DNA from: an uncultured Eubacterium sp.
GTDB taxonomy: Bacteria; Bacillota; Clostridia; Oscillospirales; Acutalibacteraceae
NCBI GenBank assembly: GCA_910577215.1
Contig: CAJTMQ010000059.1
Coordinates: forward strand, 223 to 10,043
Length of the DNA stretch: 9,821 bases
Direction: 5' to 3'
The position numbers were made by a program, and so were the translations under genes. The notes beneath the pieces were generated by a model that made no database searches, was not told where the DNA came from, and saw only the letters and a list, made by a program, of their open reading frames with translations. Of the stretch, positions 1 to 6,044 are shown in pieces (positions within the stretch are counted from its first letter, which is position 1; each line of letters opens with the position of its first letter).

Positions 1-2
1 CG

Positions 3-2249
3 CCTACTACAATGTATTTTATTTATGTTATTGCCATTATTGTATCATTTCCCGCAACGGCTGTCAGGGCAAATATTATTGATAATGCCAGAAGTAAAAA
101 GGGAAAGTACAGACCCTATTTGCTGTCAATGGCACTGCCGTCCTGTGCACTTGTTGTTGGTATGGTTATGGTGCCCTATGAAAAGATTTCCAATCAGATT
201 ATCAAGGCTGCCATAGTTCTTCTTTTCAATATAGGTTTTCAGTTTTTTTATATGTTTTTCTATGATTCCTATGAGAATCTTATTTTAGTGCTTTCTCCTG
301 ACACTCAGGAGCGTGCAGATGTTTTAACAATTAAATCGGTTGTTTATTCCATTGCACCGTCAATTGCAAGTGCTGTTCTGCCGCTTGTTGCTCAGGCTAT
401 TACAAATGGTGATTTATATGATATGAAATTATACAGAATTTTATATCCGCCGTTTGCTATTTTAGGTGTTCTTTGTTCAGTATATATTTATGCCAACACG
501 CAGGAAAAAATTGTTCAGGCACGTTCACACGTTGTGCAGATAAAATTTACAGATGCAATCCGTGCAGTTGCAAAAAATAAGCTTTTCTGGGTTATTTCTC
601 TGGCAGGCTGGGTTGGTTTTCTTGAAAATACATATGCCAATATGCTTCAGTGGTGCTATCAGTATCATAATGAAAACGGAATAAGTGCAGGCGTTTATAC
701 CATTGTTACAATGGTTGTAGCCAATGCAAATCTGTGGGGCATGCTTGCTGCTCCGTTTGCAATAAGAAAATGGGGCAAGAAAAAGGTGCTGATTATAACA
801 AATGCAGTTAATGCATTTTTCCTTGCCCTGCTTTATCCCGTTGTTCAGGCAGAACCGCTTAAAATGATTGTTTATATTGCAATTGTTTTATTCGGCAATT
901 ATCTGATGACCTCGTTCGGTGTAATTCTTAATCCGGCAGTTCAGGGTGATATACGTGATTATCAGCAATACATAACAGGCGAGCGTATTGACGGAATGTT
1001 TTCCACAGTAGGTCTTATAGGCACAGTGATAACTCTTGCAACAAGCGGTGTTGTTCCTGCTGTATATGAAGCACTCGGAATTAACGATGCAACACTTGCC
1101 GAGCGTGCCGGTGAAATTATGAATATTACGGGAAAATCCATGGAAAACGTAATGATGTCGCCATATAATGTTTTGTATATTAATGATATATTCAAACAGG
1201 TATTTTCCGTAATCGTTCTTCTTTCCGTTGTGGGTGCAATATTGAATGTTATACCGTTTTTCTTCTATGATATGACGGAGCTTCGCCAGCGCAGTATTGT
1301 TAAGATTTTACAGCTTCGTGCAATGTTTGAGGATTACGGAAACGGCATTCTTAGAGACAGGGATATTGTTTCAACCATAGATATGATTGAAGAAGCAAGT
1401 GAAATGGCAGCTGCGGCACCAAAGAATATAAATGAATTAAGGGCTTCAGTTAAGCATTCCAAAAATAAAGCAGATAAAAAATTGGCTAAAAAGGATTTAA
1501 AGGCAGCAGTTGAGTTTAATAATAATATTGAAATTTCCAAAAATGTTATGGAGGAAATAAATAAGTTCAATACGCCTGAATGGCAGTATAAGCTTGAAGA
1601 AGCAAAGGGGATTTTTGCATCAGGACTTGCCGGCTTGACTGCTGATTCAGATGAAAAGCTTCAGAATGTTCTTGCCAAAGCAAAGGCTATGCCGAAAAAT
1701 ACCAAGGTTGAAAAGGAAGAACGTTCTGCGGCAATAGAATCCGCCAAAAACAGAATTTACAGTAAAAAGCAGATTACTGCAAAGTATGACGGAAAGATTG
1801 AAGAATTTGATGCAAGAGTGTTTGAGGCACTGTTTGACCGCGAGGATAATAATCTTGCAGAGCGTACAAGGCTTGAAAAAGAGCTGTATGATGCAAAGAA
1901 AAATAAAAATCAGGCTCAGATTGCCGATATAAAGGCTCAGCTTGCTAAGCTAAGAGCAGAGAAAAAGATTATCGATGCCGATATTAAAAAGGCAACAGAC
2001 GAAAATTCATATTATAACAGGCTTGCAAAGCCGTACATTGATGCAAAGAAGCTGATTGCACAGGCAGAGAATTATCAGCATTATGAGGATATTAAGGCAA
2101 TGTATGAGCAGGCAAAGGAGCGTTCGGAGGAAGAAATTCGCCTTGAAGAAGAAAAGGCAAAGGCTCTTGAGGCTGAGCAAAAGGCACAAAAAGAAAAAAT
2201 CAGGGCTGAAAAGGCTCAGAAAAAAGCTGATAAGAAAAATAAGCAATAA
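3..2249 (+). CDS. GPH-family sugar:cation symporter (MFS_2) with long coiled-coil C-terminal tail, 5' end outside window
   Basis: Inner-membrane symporter of the glycoside-pentoside-hexuronide (MelB-like) family, expected to couple uptake of a glycoside or sugar to Na+ or H+; the substrate cannot be read from sequence. The frame is open to the window edge. The first Met (position 12) lies inside what should be an early membrane segment, so the true start and first helix are probably upstream. Counting from that Met, the family loop K-G-K-Y-R-P-Y-L-L is at residues 30-38, and hydrophobic segments continue to about residue 418. From residue 421 (MTELRQRS) to 745 the protein is hydrophilic and rich in Lys, Glu and Ala, with heptad-like helices, ending in a K/E/A/Q-rich tail. 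MelB proteins are about 470 residues, so the tail is an addition of about 325 residues. A strong terminator follows 12 bases after the stop. Family call firm; substrate and tail function unknown. Confidence 0.85.
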   Translation, partial: PTTMYFIYVIAIIVSFPATAVRANIIDNARSKKGKYRPYLLSMALPSCALVVGMVMVPYEKISNQIIKAAIVLLFNIGFQFFYMFFYDSYENLILVLSPDTQERADVLTIKSVVYSIAPSIASAVLPLVAQAITNGDLYDMKLYRILYPPFAILGVLCSVYIYANTQEKIVQARSHVVQIKFTDAIRAVAKNKLFWVISLAGWVGFLENTYANMLQWCYQYHNENGISAGVYTIVTMVVANANLWGMLAAPFAIRKWGKKKVLIITNAVNAFFLALLYPVVQAEPLKMIVYIAIVLFGNYLMTSFGVILNPAVQGDIRDYQQYITGERIDGMFSTVGLIGTVITLATSGVVPAVYEALGINDATLAERAGEIMNITGKSMENVMMSPYNVLYINDIFKQVFSVIVLLSVVGAILNVIPFFFYDMTELRQRSIVKILQLRAMFEDYGNGILRDRDIVSTIDMIEEASEMAAAAPKNINELRASVKHSKNKADKKLAKKDLKAAVEFNNNIEISKNVMEEINKFNTPEWQYKLEEAKGIFASGLAGLTADSDEKLQNVLAKAKAMPKNTKVEKEERSAAIESAKNRIYSKKQITAKYDGKIEEFDARVFEALFDREDNNLAERTRLEKELYDAKKNKNQAQIADIKAQLAKLRAEKKIIDADIKKATDENSYYNRLAKPYIDAKKLIAQAENYQHYEDIKAMYEQAKERSEEEIRLEEEKAKALEAEQKAQKEKIRAEKAQKKADKKNKQ

Positions 2250-2261
2250 ATAAAAGCATTG

Positions 2262-2297
2262 GCAACTGTAAAGCTTTAAACTTTACAGTTGCTTTTT
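2262..2297 (+). terminator. Rho-independent terminator of the symporter gene
   Basis: A perfect 12-bp stem (GCAACTGTAAAG at 2262-2273 pairing with 2281-2292) with a 7-base loop is followed directly by five T. It separates the symporter from the AraC operon. Confidence 0.92.
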
Positions 2298-2312
2298 ATA
2301 ATTTGAAGATAT

Positions 2313-2341
2313 TTTACAAGAATTTTTTGTTTTGTGATGAT
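2313..2341 (+). promoter_or_regulatory. Possible sigma-A promoter of the AraC-DMT operon
   Basis: TTTACA (2313-2318) is a 5/6 match to the -35 box. After a 17-base spacer comes GATGAT (2336-2341), a weak -10 preceded by an extended TG (2333-2334). The predicted start is near 2348, giving a leader of about 20 bases. It lies between the upstream terminator and the gene, where a promoter is needed, but the -10 is poor and an A/T-rich stretch offers alternatives. Confidence 0.35.
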
Positions 2342-2368
2342 AAAATCTATAAAAAGTGAGGTGTTTAG

Positions 2369-3214
2369 ATGAAAAAAGAAAAACGCACGGCAGTTTATGA
2401 TGATAAATTAAAGATTGAAGCATTTATGTTTGAAGGGATTTTTCAGCCCTTTCCCAATCATTTTCATGAATACTATGTACTTGGGTTTATTGAAAACGGA
2501 AAACGATGTTTATCCTGCAAAAATAAGGAATACATCATCAGAAAAGGCGATATCGTACTGTTTAATCCCGGTGATAATCACACCTGCTCACAGATAGATG
2601 AAGAGGTACTTGATTACAGAGGTTTGAATATTTCCAAGAATGTTATGCAGCAGCTTGCAGAGGAGGTAACAGGAAGCAGTATTGAGCCGTATTTTTCGGA
2701 AAATGTTATTGCTGATGAAGAAACAGCATATTGCCTGTATTCTCTGCACGATATGATTATGAAAGGTTCAAATGAATTTGGAAGAGAAGAATGCCTTTTT
2801 ATGCTTATCGGCAACCTGATTCAGAAATACTCAAAAGCCTTTAACGATGATATACCTGAGTGCAGAGAAGAAATTGAGAAAGCGTGTGAATTTATGCAAA
2901 GGCATTTTGATGAGCATATAACGCTTGATGAAATCTGCGGATATTCGGGTTTGAGCAAGTCAACACTTTTGCGGGCATTTATTAAAATTAAAGGTATAAC
3001 ACCTTATAGATATTTGGAAAATATAAGAATTGATAAAGCCAAAAAGCTTCTGGAACAGGGAGGGCTTCCTGTTGAGGCTGCAATGAAGACGGGCTTTTTT
3101 GATCAAAGCCATTTCACCAATTATTTCAGCAGATTTATTGGCTTATCACCCGGTGCATACCGTGAAATTTTTCTTGATAAAAATAGCGGCAGGGAAACGG
3201 ATGATGAAAAATAA
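2369..3214 (+). CDS. AraC family transcriptional regulator (cupin sensor + AraC HTH)
   Basis: A 281-residue regulator of usual AraC-family length. The N-terminal half looks like an AraC-type cupin: the H-F-H-E-Y-Y motif at residues 31-36 and the R-K-G-D-I-V-L-F-N-P-G stretch at about 58-68 are typical of the ligand-binding barrel. The C-terminal 100 residues (about 170-268) carry the double helix-turn-helix, with first-helix sequence TLDEICGYSGLSKSTLLRAF and the family signature around G-F-F-D-Q-S-H-F-T-N-Y-F-S-R-F and L-S-P-G-A-Y-R. The start is set by GAGGTG at 2358-2363, five bases before the ATG. The last 14 bases overlap the DMT transporter start, so the two are co-transcribed and probably translationally coupled. 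It likely controls this operon in response to a small molecule, perhaps the exporter's substrate; the ligand is unknown. Confidence 0.93.
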   Translation: MKKEKRTAVYDDKLKIEAFMFEGIFQPFPNHFHEYYVLGFIENGKRCLSCKNKEYIIRKGDIVLFNPGDNHTCSQIDEEVLDYRGLNISKNVMQQLAEEVTGSSIEPYFSENVIADEETAYCLYSLHDMIMKGSNEFGREECLFMLIGNLIQKYSKAFNDDIPECREEIEKACEFMQRHFDEHITLDEICGYSGLSKSTLLRAFIKIKGITPYRYLENIRIDKAKKLLEQGGLPVEAAMKTGFFDQSHFTNYFSRFIGLSPGAYREIFLDKNSGRETDDEK

Positions 3215-4103
3215 AATTATATCGGGGCATTTAGCATCACTTTTTACAATTGTTGTTTGGGGCACAACATTTATATCAACCAAGGTTTTGCTGAATAATT
3301 TTAAACCCGTTGAAATACTGCTTTTAAGATTTTTGGCTGCATATATAATCCTGCTGCTGTTCTTTCCGAAAGCACTAAAAGCAACAAACAGAAGGCAGGA
3401 GTTAATATTTGCGGCAGCAGGATTGTGCGGAGTGTGCCTTTATTATTTGCTTGAAAACATAGCGCTTACCTATACATCTGCATCCAATGTTGGTGTGATT
3501 ATTTCTGTTGCTCCGTTTTTTACTGCGATATTGAACCGATTTTGCTTTAAAGAGAAAGAGAAAATGCAGATGAATTTCTTTATTGGCTTTATTCTGGCTA
3601 TTGCAGGAATTGTTTTAATCAGCTTTAACGGTGCTGATCTAAAACTTAATCCTGTTGGAGATTTGCTTGCTCTGGCGGCAGCAATTGTCTGGGCTTTCTA
3701 TTCTGTACTGACAAGGAAAATAAGCGGCTTCGGCTATAATACTGTTTTATCTACACGCCGTGTGTTTTTCTATGGAATTATTTTTATGCTGCCTGCAATG
3801 CTTCTGTTTGATTTCAGCCCTGATTTGATCCGGTTGGCAGAGCCTGAGAATTTGCTGAATATTATCTTTTTGAGTCTTGGTGCATCTGCAATGTGCTTTA
3901 TAACATGGAATTTTGCTGTTAAGGTGCTTGGTGCCGTAAAAACAAGTGTTTATATTTATATGGTTCCTGTTATTACAGTTGCAGCATCTGCTGTTTTTCT
4001 TAATGAAAAAATGACTGTTTTAAAAACGGCAGGTGTTTTGCTGACTCTTGCAGGGTTATTGTTATCGGAAAGTAAGATTCTTAGAAAAGGGGCAAGGGTA
4101 TGA
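3201..4103 (+). CDS. DMT superfamily transporter (two EamA domains)
   Basis: A 300-residue membrane protein of the drug/metabolite transporter superfamily, with about ten hydrophobic helices forming two EamA repeats (roughly residues 10-140 and 148-292). Family features include the opening helix with V-V-W-G-T-T-F-I-S-T-K, the L-L-R-F-L-A-A-Y helix, the A-S-N-V-G-V-I-I-S segment, and the second-repeat A-A-A-I-V-W-A-F-Y-S-V-L-T-R-K. Such proteins usually export metabolites or drugs. The frame is open further upstream, but start 3201 is chosen because AGGG (3191-3194) sits six bases before it and the resulting length is typical; 3204 is an alternative Met. It overlaps the AraC gene by 14 bases and the DUF2000 start by an ATGA junction, so it sits inside a coupled operon. 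Substrate is not inferable. Confidence 0.92.
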   Translation: MMKNKIISGHLASLFTIVVWGTTFISTKVLLNNFKPVEILLLRFLAAYIILLLFFPKALKATNRRQELIFAAAGLCGVCLYYLLENIALTYTSASNVGVIISVAPFFTAILNRFCFKEKEKMQMNFFIGFILAIAGIVLISFNGADLKLNPVGDLLALAAAIVWAFYSVLTRKISGFGYNTVLSTRRVFFYGIIFMLPAMLLFDFSPDLIRLAEPENLLNIIFLSLGASAMCFITWNFAVKVLGAVKTSVYIYMVPVITVAASAVFLNEKMTVLKTAGVLLTLAGLLLSESKILRKGARV

Positions 4104-4401
4104 ATTTTGAGAATGAAAAGTGTGTTATGGTCATTGACGAAAATCTGCCGCTTGGCATTATTGCAAACACAGCGGAAGTAATGGGTGTTACTCTCGGTAA
4201 AATAATGCCTGACTCAGTCGGCATGGATGTTTACAATAAAAGCGGCTATGGACATTTCGGAATTATCGAAATTCCCATATCGATTTTAAAAGGCGGCTCA
4301 GCGCTATAAAGGAGATTCGCACAAGGTTTGCAATTCCTGCCGAGGGCTTTTTTGTTGTTGCACTTTGGGTTTGTTTTATCCTGTCTAAGGTGCTTTATTA
4401 A
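4100..4401 (+). pseudogene. DUF2000 family gene, frameshifted and decayed
   Basis: The intact part (4100-4309, 69 codons) matches the first half of DUF2000 proteins: K-C-V-M-V-I-D-E-N-L-P-L-G-I-I-A-N-T-A, then G-V-T-L-G-K, then P-I-S-I-L-K. DUF2000 proteins are about 130-140 residues, so half is missing. After the stop at 4307-4309, the -1 frame from 4306 continues with I-K-E-I-R-T-R-F and later F-F-V-V to a stop at 4399. This resembles the helix and strand that normally follow, so a lost base around 4301-4309 probably broke the gene. A second shift near 4360 would give V-V-D-F followed by a Ser-Cys and N-Y-I, again family-like, up to about 4405. The ATGA overlap with the DMT gene puts it in that operon. 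Function of DUF2000 is unknown. A sequencing error at one site is possible but would not explain the second shift. Confidence 0.7.
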
Positions 4402-4417
4402 TTACATATTCCTGAGA

Positions 4418-4450
4418 CCGAAATGCCTTCATTGTATTTTGGCCTTTTTT
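4418..4450 (+). terminator. Probable terminator of the AraC-DMT-DUF2000 operon
   Basis: CCGAAAT (4418-4424) pairs with ATTTTGG (4436-4442), including one G-T wobble, around an 11-base loop. Six T follow at 4445-4450 after CC. The stem is short, but it is well placed after the decayed DUF2000 gene. The loop and distal arm contain the -35 box of the next promoter. Confidence 0.5.
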
Positions 4451-4460
4451 ATGTTATGAT
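4432..4460 (+). promoter_or_regulatory. Sigma-A promoter of the ArsC/Spx-like gene
   Basis: TTGTAT (4432-4437) and TATGAT (4455-4460) are separated by exactly 17 bases. The predicted start is near 4467, leaving a leader of about 36 bases before the ATG at 4503. Both boxes are near consensus. Confidence 0.65.
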
Positions 4461-4490
4461 AAAAATAATTGAAATGAATATAATCAGTGA

Positions 4491-4496
4491 AAGGTG
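4491..4496 (+). promoter_or_regulatory. Ribosome binding site deciding the start at 4503
   Basis: AAGGTG lies six bases before ATG 4503. A GTG at 4494 could be read as an earlier start, but it is part of this Shine-Dalgarno site and has no good site of its own. Confidence 0.75.
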
Positions 4497-4502
4497 ATAA
4501 AT

Positions 4503-4853
4503 ATGTTATTTATAGAATATCCGAAATGCACTACCTGTCAGAAAGCTAAAAAGTGGCTTGAAGAAAATGGTTTTGATTATGAATGCAGAAATATTAAAGA
4601 GGAAAATCCGACTTATGAAGAACTTGGGGCTTGGTATGAGCAGAGCGGTCTGCCGTTAAAAAGATTCTTTAACACAAGCGGACTGCTTTATAAATCAATG
4701 GGCTTAAAGGATAAACTGCCTGCTATGAGTGAATCGGAGCAGCTAAAACTTCTTGCAACAGACGGTATGCTTGTTAAGCGTCCTCTTGTAATATCGGATA
4801 AAGCAATACTTACAGGCTTCAGAGAAAAAGAATGGGAAGAAAAATTAAAATAA
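4503..4853 (+). CDS. ArsC/Spx family thioredoxin-fold protein
   Basis: A cytoplasmic 116-residue protein of the ArsC family (the arsenate reductase/Spx/YffB fold). Residues 1-20 contain Y-P-K-C-T-T-C-Q-K-A-K-K-W-L, with Cys9 and Cys12 forming a CxxC like the redox switch of Spx. The core F-N-T-S-G-L-L-Y-K-S-M-G-L-K-D-K-L (about 56-72) and V-K-R-P-L-V (91-96) are family hallmarks. Classical ArsC has a single Cys at this site and sits in ars operons; no arsB, arsR or other arsenic gene is in this window. True Spx is about 131 residues and acts on RNA polymerase alpha. The protein could therefore be a general thiol reductase or a Spx-like regulator; arsenate reduction is not shown. It is transcribed alone from its own promoter and closed by the terminator at 4919. 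Confidence 0.88.
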   Translation: MLFIEYPKCTTCQKAKKWLEENGFDYECRNIKEENPTYEELGAWYEQSGLPLKRFFNTSGLLYKSMGLKDKLPAMSESEQLKLLATDGMLVKRPLVISDKAILTGFREKEWEEKLK

Positions 4854-4864
4854 AATCATTATAA

Positions 4865-4909
4865 TATTTGCAGACCGCAGTATGTCGCGGGATATTTACA
4901 GTGCAAATA
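4865..4909 (+). repeat. Nested inverted repeat after the ArsC/Spx-like gene
   Basis: TATTTGCA (4865-4872) is the exact reverse complement of TGCAAATA (4902-4909). Inside it, CCGC (4875-4878) can pair with GCGG (4887-4890). No T-tract follows on the plus strand, so it is not a standard terminator. It may be a 3'-end stabilising structure, or chance in AT-rich DNA. Confidence 0.3.
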
Positions 4910-4918
4910 AAAAATTTA

Positions 4919-4943
4919 AGCCCTTGCCAATAAAGCAAGGGCT
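4919..4943. terminator. Bidirectional Rho-independent terminator
   Basis: GCCCTTGC (4920-4927) pairs with GCAAGGGC (4935-4942), extended by an A-T pair at 4919/4943, around a 7-base loop. TATTTTGT follows on the plus strand, and an A-rich run precedes it, giving T-rich sequence on the minus strand. It ends the ArsC/Spx-like transcript. On the other strand it sits just past the stop of the gene remnant at 4957-5094. Confidence 0.85.
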
Positions 4944-4956
4944 ATTTTGTATATGA

Positions 4957-5094
4957 TTAATCGTTTTTCTTTAGTTTGTTATTATCAAATCCGGGGTTAA
5001 ATGCATAGTAATTCTTGCTGTTCAGCTTGTCGGTCAACAGCCTTAATCCTTCACCTCGTCACCAATCTTGTAGAAAAAATAATGACTGATAACT
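4957..5094 (-). pseudogene. Possible C-terminal remnant of a lost gene
   Basis: On the minus strand, positions 5058-4957 read in frame as about 33 codons including R-L-L-T-D-K-L-N-S-K-N-Y-Y-A-F-N-P-G-F, ending at TAA (4957-4959). Directly upstream, in a frame displaced by one base, 5094-5041 reads V-I-S-H-Y-F-F-Y-K-I-G-D-E-V-K-D. Together they look like about 48 residues of a normal protein interrupted by a frameshift. No start codon or ribosome site is available, because the terminator at 5096-5128 abuts the upstream end. The hairpin at 4919-4943 would be its old terminator. I do not recognise the family. It could also be chance, as the piece is short. Confidence 0.35.
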
Positions 5095-5095
5095 C

Positions 5096-5128
5096 AAAAA
5101 GCGCTGAACGTAAGGTTCAACGCTTTTT
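5096..5128 (-). terminator. Terminator of the RlaP-type gene, symmetric
   Basis: AAAAAGCG (5096-5103) pairs with CGCTTTTT (5121-5128) and TGAAC (5105-5109) with GTTCA (5115-5119), with one C/A mismatch and a 5-base loop. On the minus strand the stem ends in a T-run just after the stop of the gene at 5137. The A/T-flanked symmetry would allow it to work both ways. Confidence 0.85.
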
Positions 5129-5136
5129 CTATGCTA

Positions 5137-5889
5137 TCAATCATTTATTTCATTCAGGAAAAATTCATTGAGACTATCCATTTTCTTCTCTGAATCCTCC
5201 AGCTGTTCAATTTTTGATGATATTTCTTCTATACTTTTTTCAATATAATCATTCAGAATTTGAATTTTTGGGATTAATTTCATTTCTGGATTATTCATTT
5301 TTATATCAAGTAAATAATCTATATCTGATTTCAGTTCCGGCGGCAATTCTGCAGCAGCTAATTCACTAAATAGCATTGGTGGTGCTATACCTTTATCAAG
5401 TATCCATTGGCAAGCTAAAATCGGCCTTATAACATAAAAATATTTTTTCGCTTTAACCATTTCGCCTTTAAGATATTCACGATAATTATTTTTTGCCATA
5501 TTCAGATAGTGATAGAGTGATGGTCTTGGATAGAAATACTCTTTTGAGATTTCCTTTAATTTTTCAGCTGAATTTGTATTTTTATACACTATCGGAGAAG
5601 ACAGCCACTCAAACAAGGTTGGATTGGATTTATATAACAAGCGAAGTGTTTTATCTAAATCCCAACCGTTTATGTCAAGCACATCATCAATGGGCAGTTC
5701 AATAACATCACGTGTTTTTTCAAGCTTTAAATAATCATTCTTTTTTCTTTTGTAGATAAATCTGACATCATAATCACTATCTGGCGACGCAAAGCCCCAC
5801 GCCCTACTGCCTGATTCGACTGCATATATAATCTCAACATTATATTCTTTTTCTATTTTTCTTAATTCTTCAGCTATTGTAGATTTCAT
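5137..5889 (-). CDS. RlaP-type nucleotidyltransferase (YcgL-like, DNA polymerase beta superfamily)
   Basis: A 250-residue cytoplasmic protein. The N-terminal domain carries the nucleotidyltransferase signature: Gly27-Ser28 in V-E-S-G-S-R-A-W-G-F, then Asp39 and Asp41 in S-P-D-S-D-Y-D-V-R-F, the metal-binding pair. The following D-V-I-E-L-P-I-D-D-V-L-D-I-N-G-W-D and the helical region with N-P-T-L-F-E-W-L match RlaP (RNA ligase-associated protein) and B. subtilis YcgL. RlaP is predicted to transfer a nucleotide to an unknown, possibly RNA-linked, target; no RNA ligase is in this window. The C-terminal 60 residues are charged and probably helical. The start is the ATG at 5889, because AGGTGA lies five bases upstream; a GTG at 5904 is less likely as the site lies within it. 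It has its own promoter and terminator. Aminoglycoside nucleotidyltransferases share the fold but not the rest of the sequence. Confidence 0.85.
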   Translation of the reverse strand: MKSTIAEELRKIEKEYNVEIIYAVESGSRAWGFASPDSDYDVRFIYKRKKNDYLKLEKTRDVIELPIDDVLDINGWDLDKTLRLLYKSNPTLFEWLSSPIVYKNTNSAEKLKEISKEYFYPRPSLYHYLNMAKNNYREYLKGEMVKAKKYFYVIRPILACQWILDKGIAPPMLFSELAAAELPPELKSDIDYLLDIKMNNPEMKLIPKIQILNDYIEKSIEEISSKIEQLEDSEKKMDSLNEFFLNEIND

Positions 5890-5894
5890 ATTAT

Positions 5895-5900
5895 TCACCT
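5895..5900 (-). promoter_or_regulatory. Ribosome binding site deciding the start at 5889
   Basis: AGGTGA on the minus strand lies five bases before the ATG. It rules against the GTG at 5904 as start. Confidence 0.7.
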
Positions 5901-5916
5901 GCACTTTGTAAAAGAC

Positions 5917-5963
5917 GTTTGAAATATTATCTTTTAAAATTATTTATAATGAGTTTTTCAAAC
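5917..5963 (-). repeat. Inverted repeat in the leader of the RlaP-type gene
   Basis: GTTTGAAA (5917-5924) and TTTCAAAC (5956-5963) are exact reverse complements, 31 bases apart. The predicted transcript start is near 5963, so the mRNA would begin with one arm and could fold into a hairpin at its 5' end. This may stabilise the mRNA or be a binding site; chance is possible in AT-rich DNA. Confidence 0.35.
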
Positions 5964-5969
5964 AACAAT

Positions 5970-5998
5970 ATTATACATTAATACAATTAGATTTTCAA
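5970..5998 (-). promoter_or_regulatory. Sigma-A promoter of the RlaP-type gene
   Basis: On the minus strand TTGAAA (5998-5993) and a perfect TATAAT (5975-5970) are separated by exactly 17 bases, with TG directly before the -10. The predicted start is near 5963, about 74 bases before the ATG. Confidence 0.8.
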
Positions 5999-6002
5999 TT
6001 AC

Positions 6003-6040
6003 AAAACAGCAAGGCACATACATTTATATTTTGCTATTTT
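6003..6040 (-). terminator. Likely terminator of the AraC-phosphotransferase gene
   Basis: On the minus strand AAAATAGCAA (6040-6031) can pair with TTGCTGTTTT (6012-6003) through ten pairs including one G-U, around an 18-base loop; the stem ends in a T-rich stretch. It lies four bases after the stop codon. The loop is long and the stem AT-rich, so confidence is moderate. Confidence 0.45.
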
Positions 6041-6044
6041 ACCT

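Noticed and set aside
962..1195. Minus-strand open frame of 77 codons within the symporter gene
   Set aside because: It is antisense to a well-supported membrane domain, has no ribosome site, and its translation has no family-like features.
2007..2246. Minus-strand open frame of 79 codons giving a Leu/Phe-rich, membrane-like protein
   Set aside because: The hydrophobicity comes from reading the complement of the Lys/Glu codons of the symporter tail; there is no start signal.
3099..3200. 34 extra N-terminal codons for the DMT transporter
   Set aside because: They overlap the AraC HTH coding region, have no ribosome site, and family members begin at the chosen Met.
5493..5705. Plus-strand open frame antisense to the RlaP-type gene
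   Set aside because: No ribosome site or coding character; the minus strand carries a clear nucleotidyltransferase.
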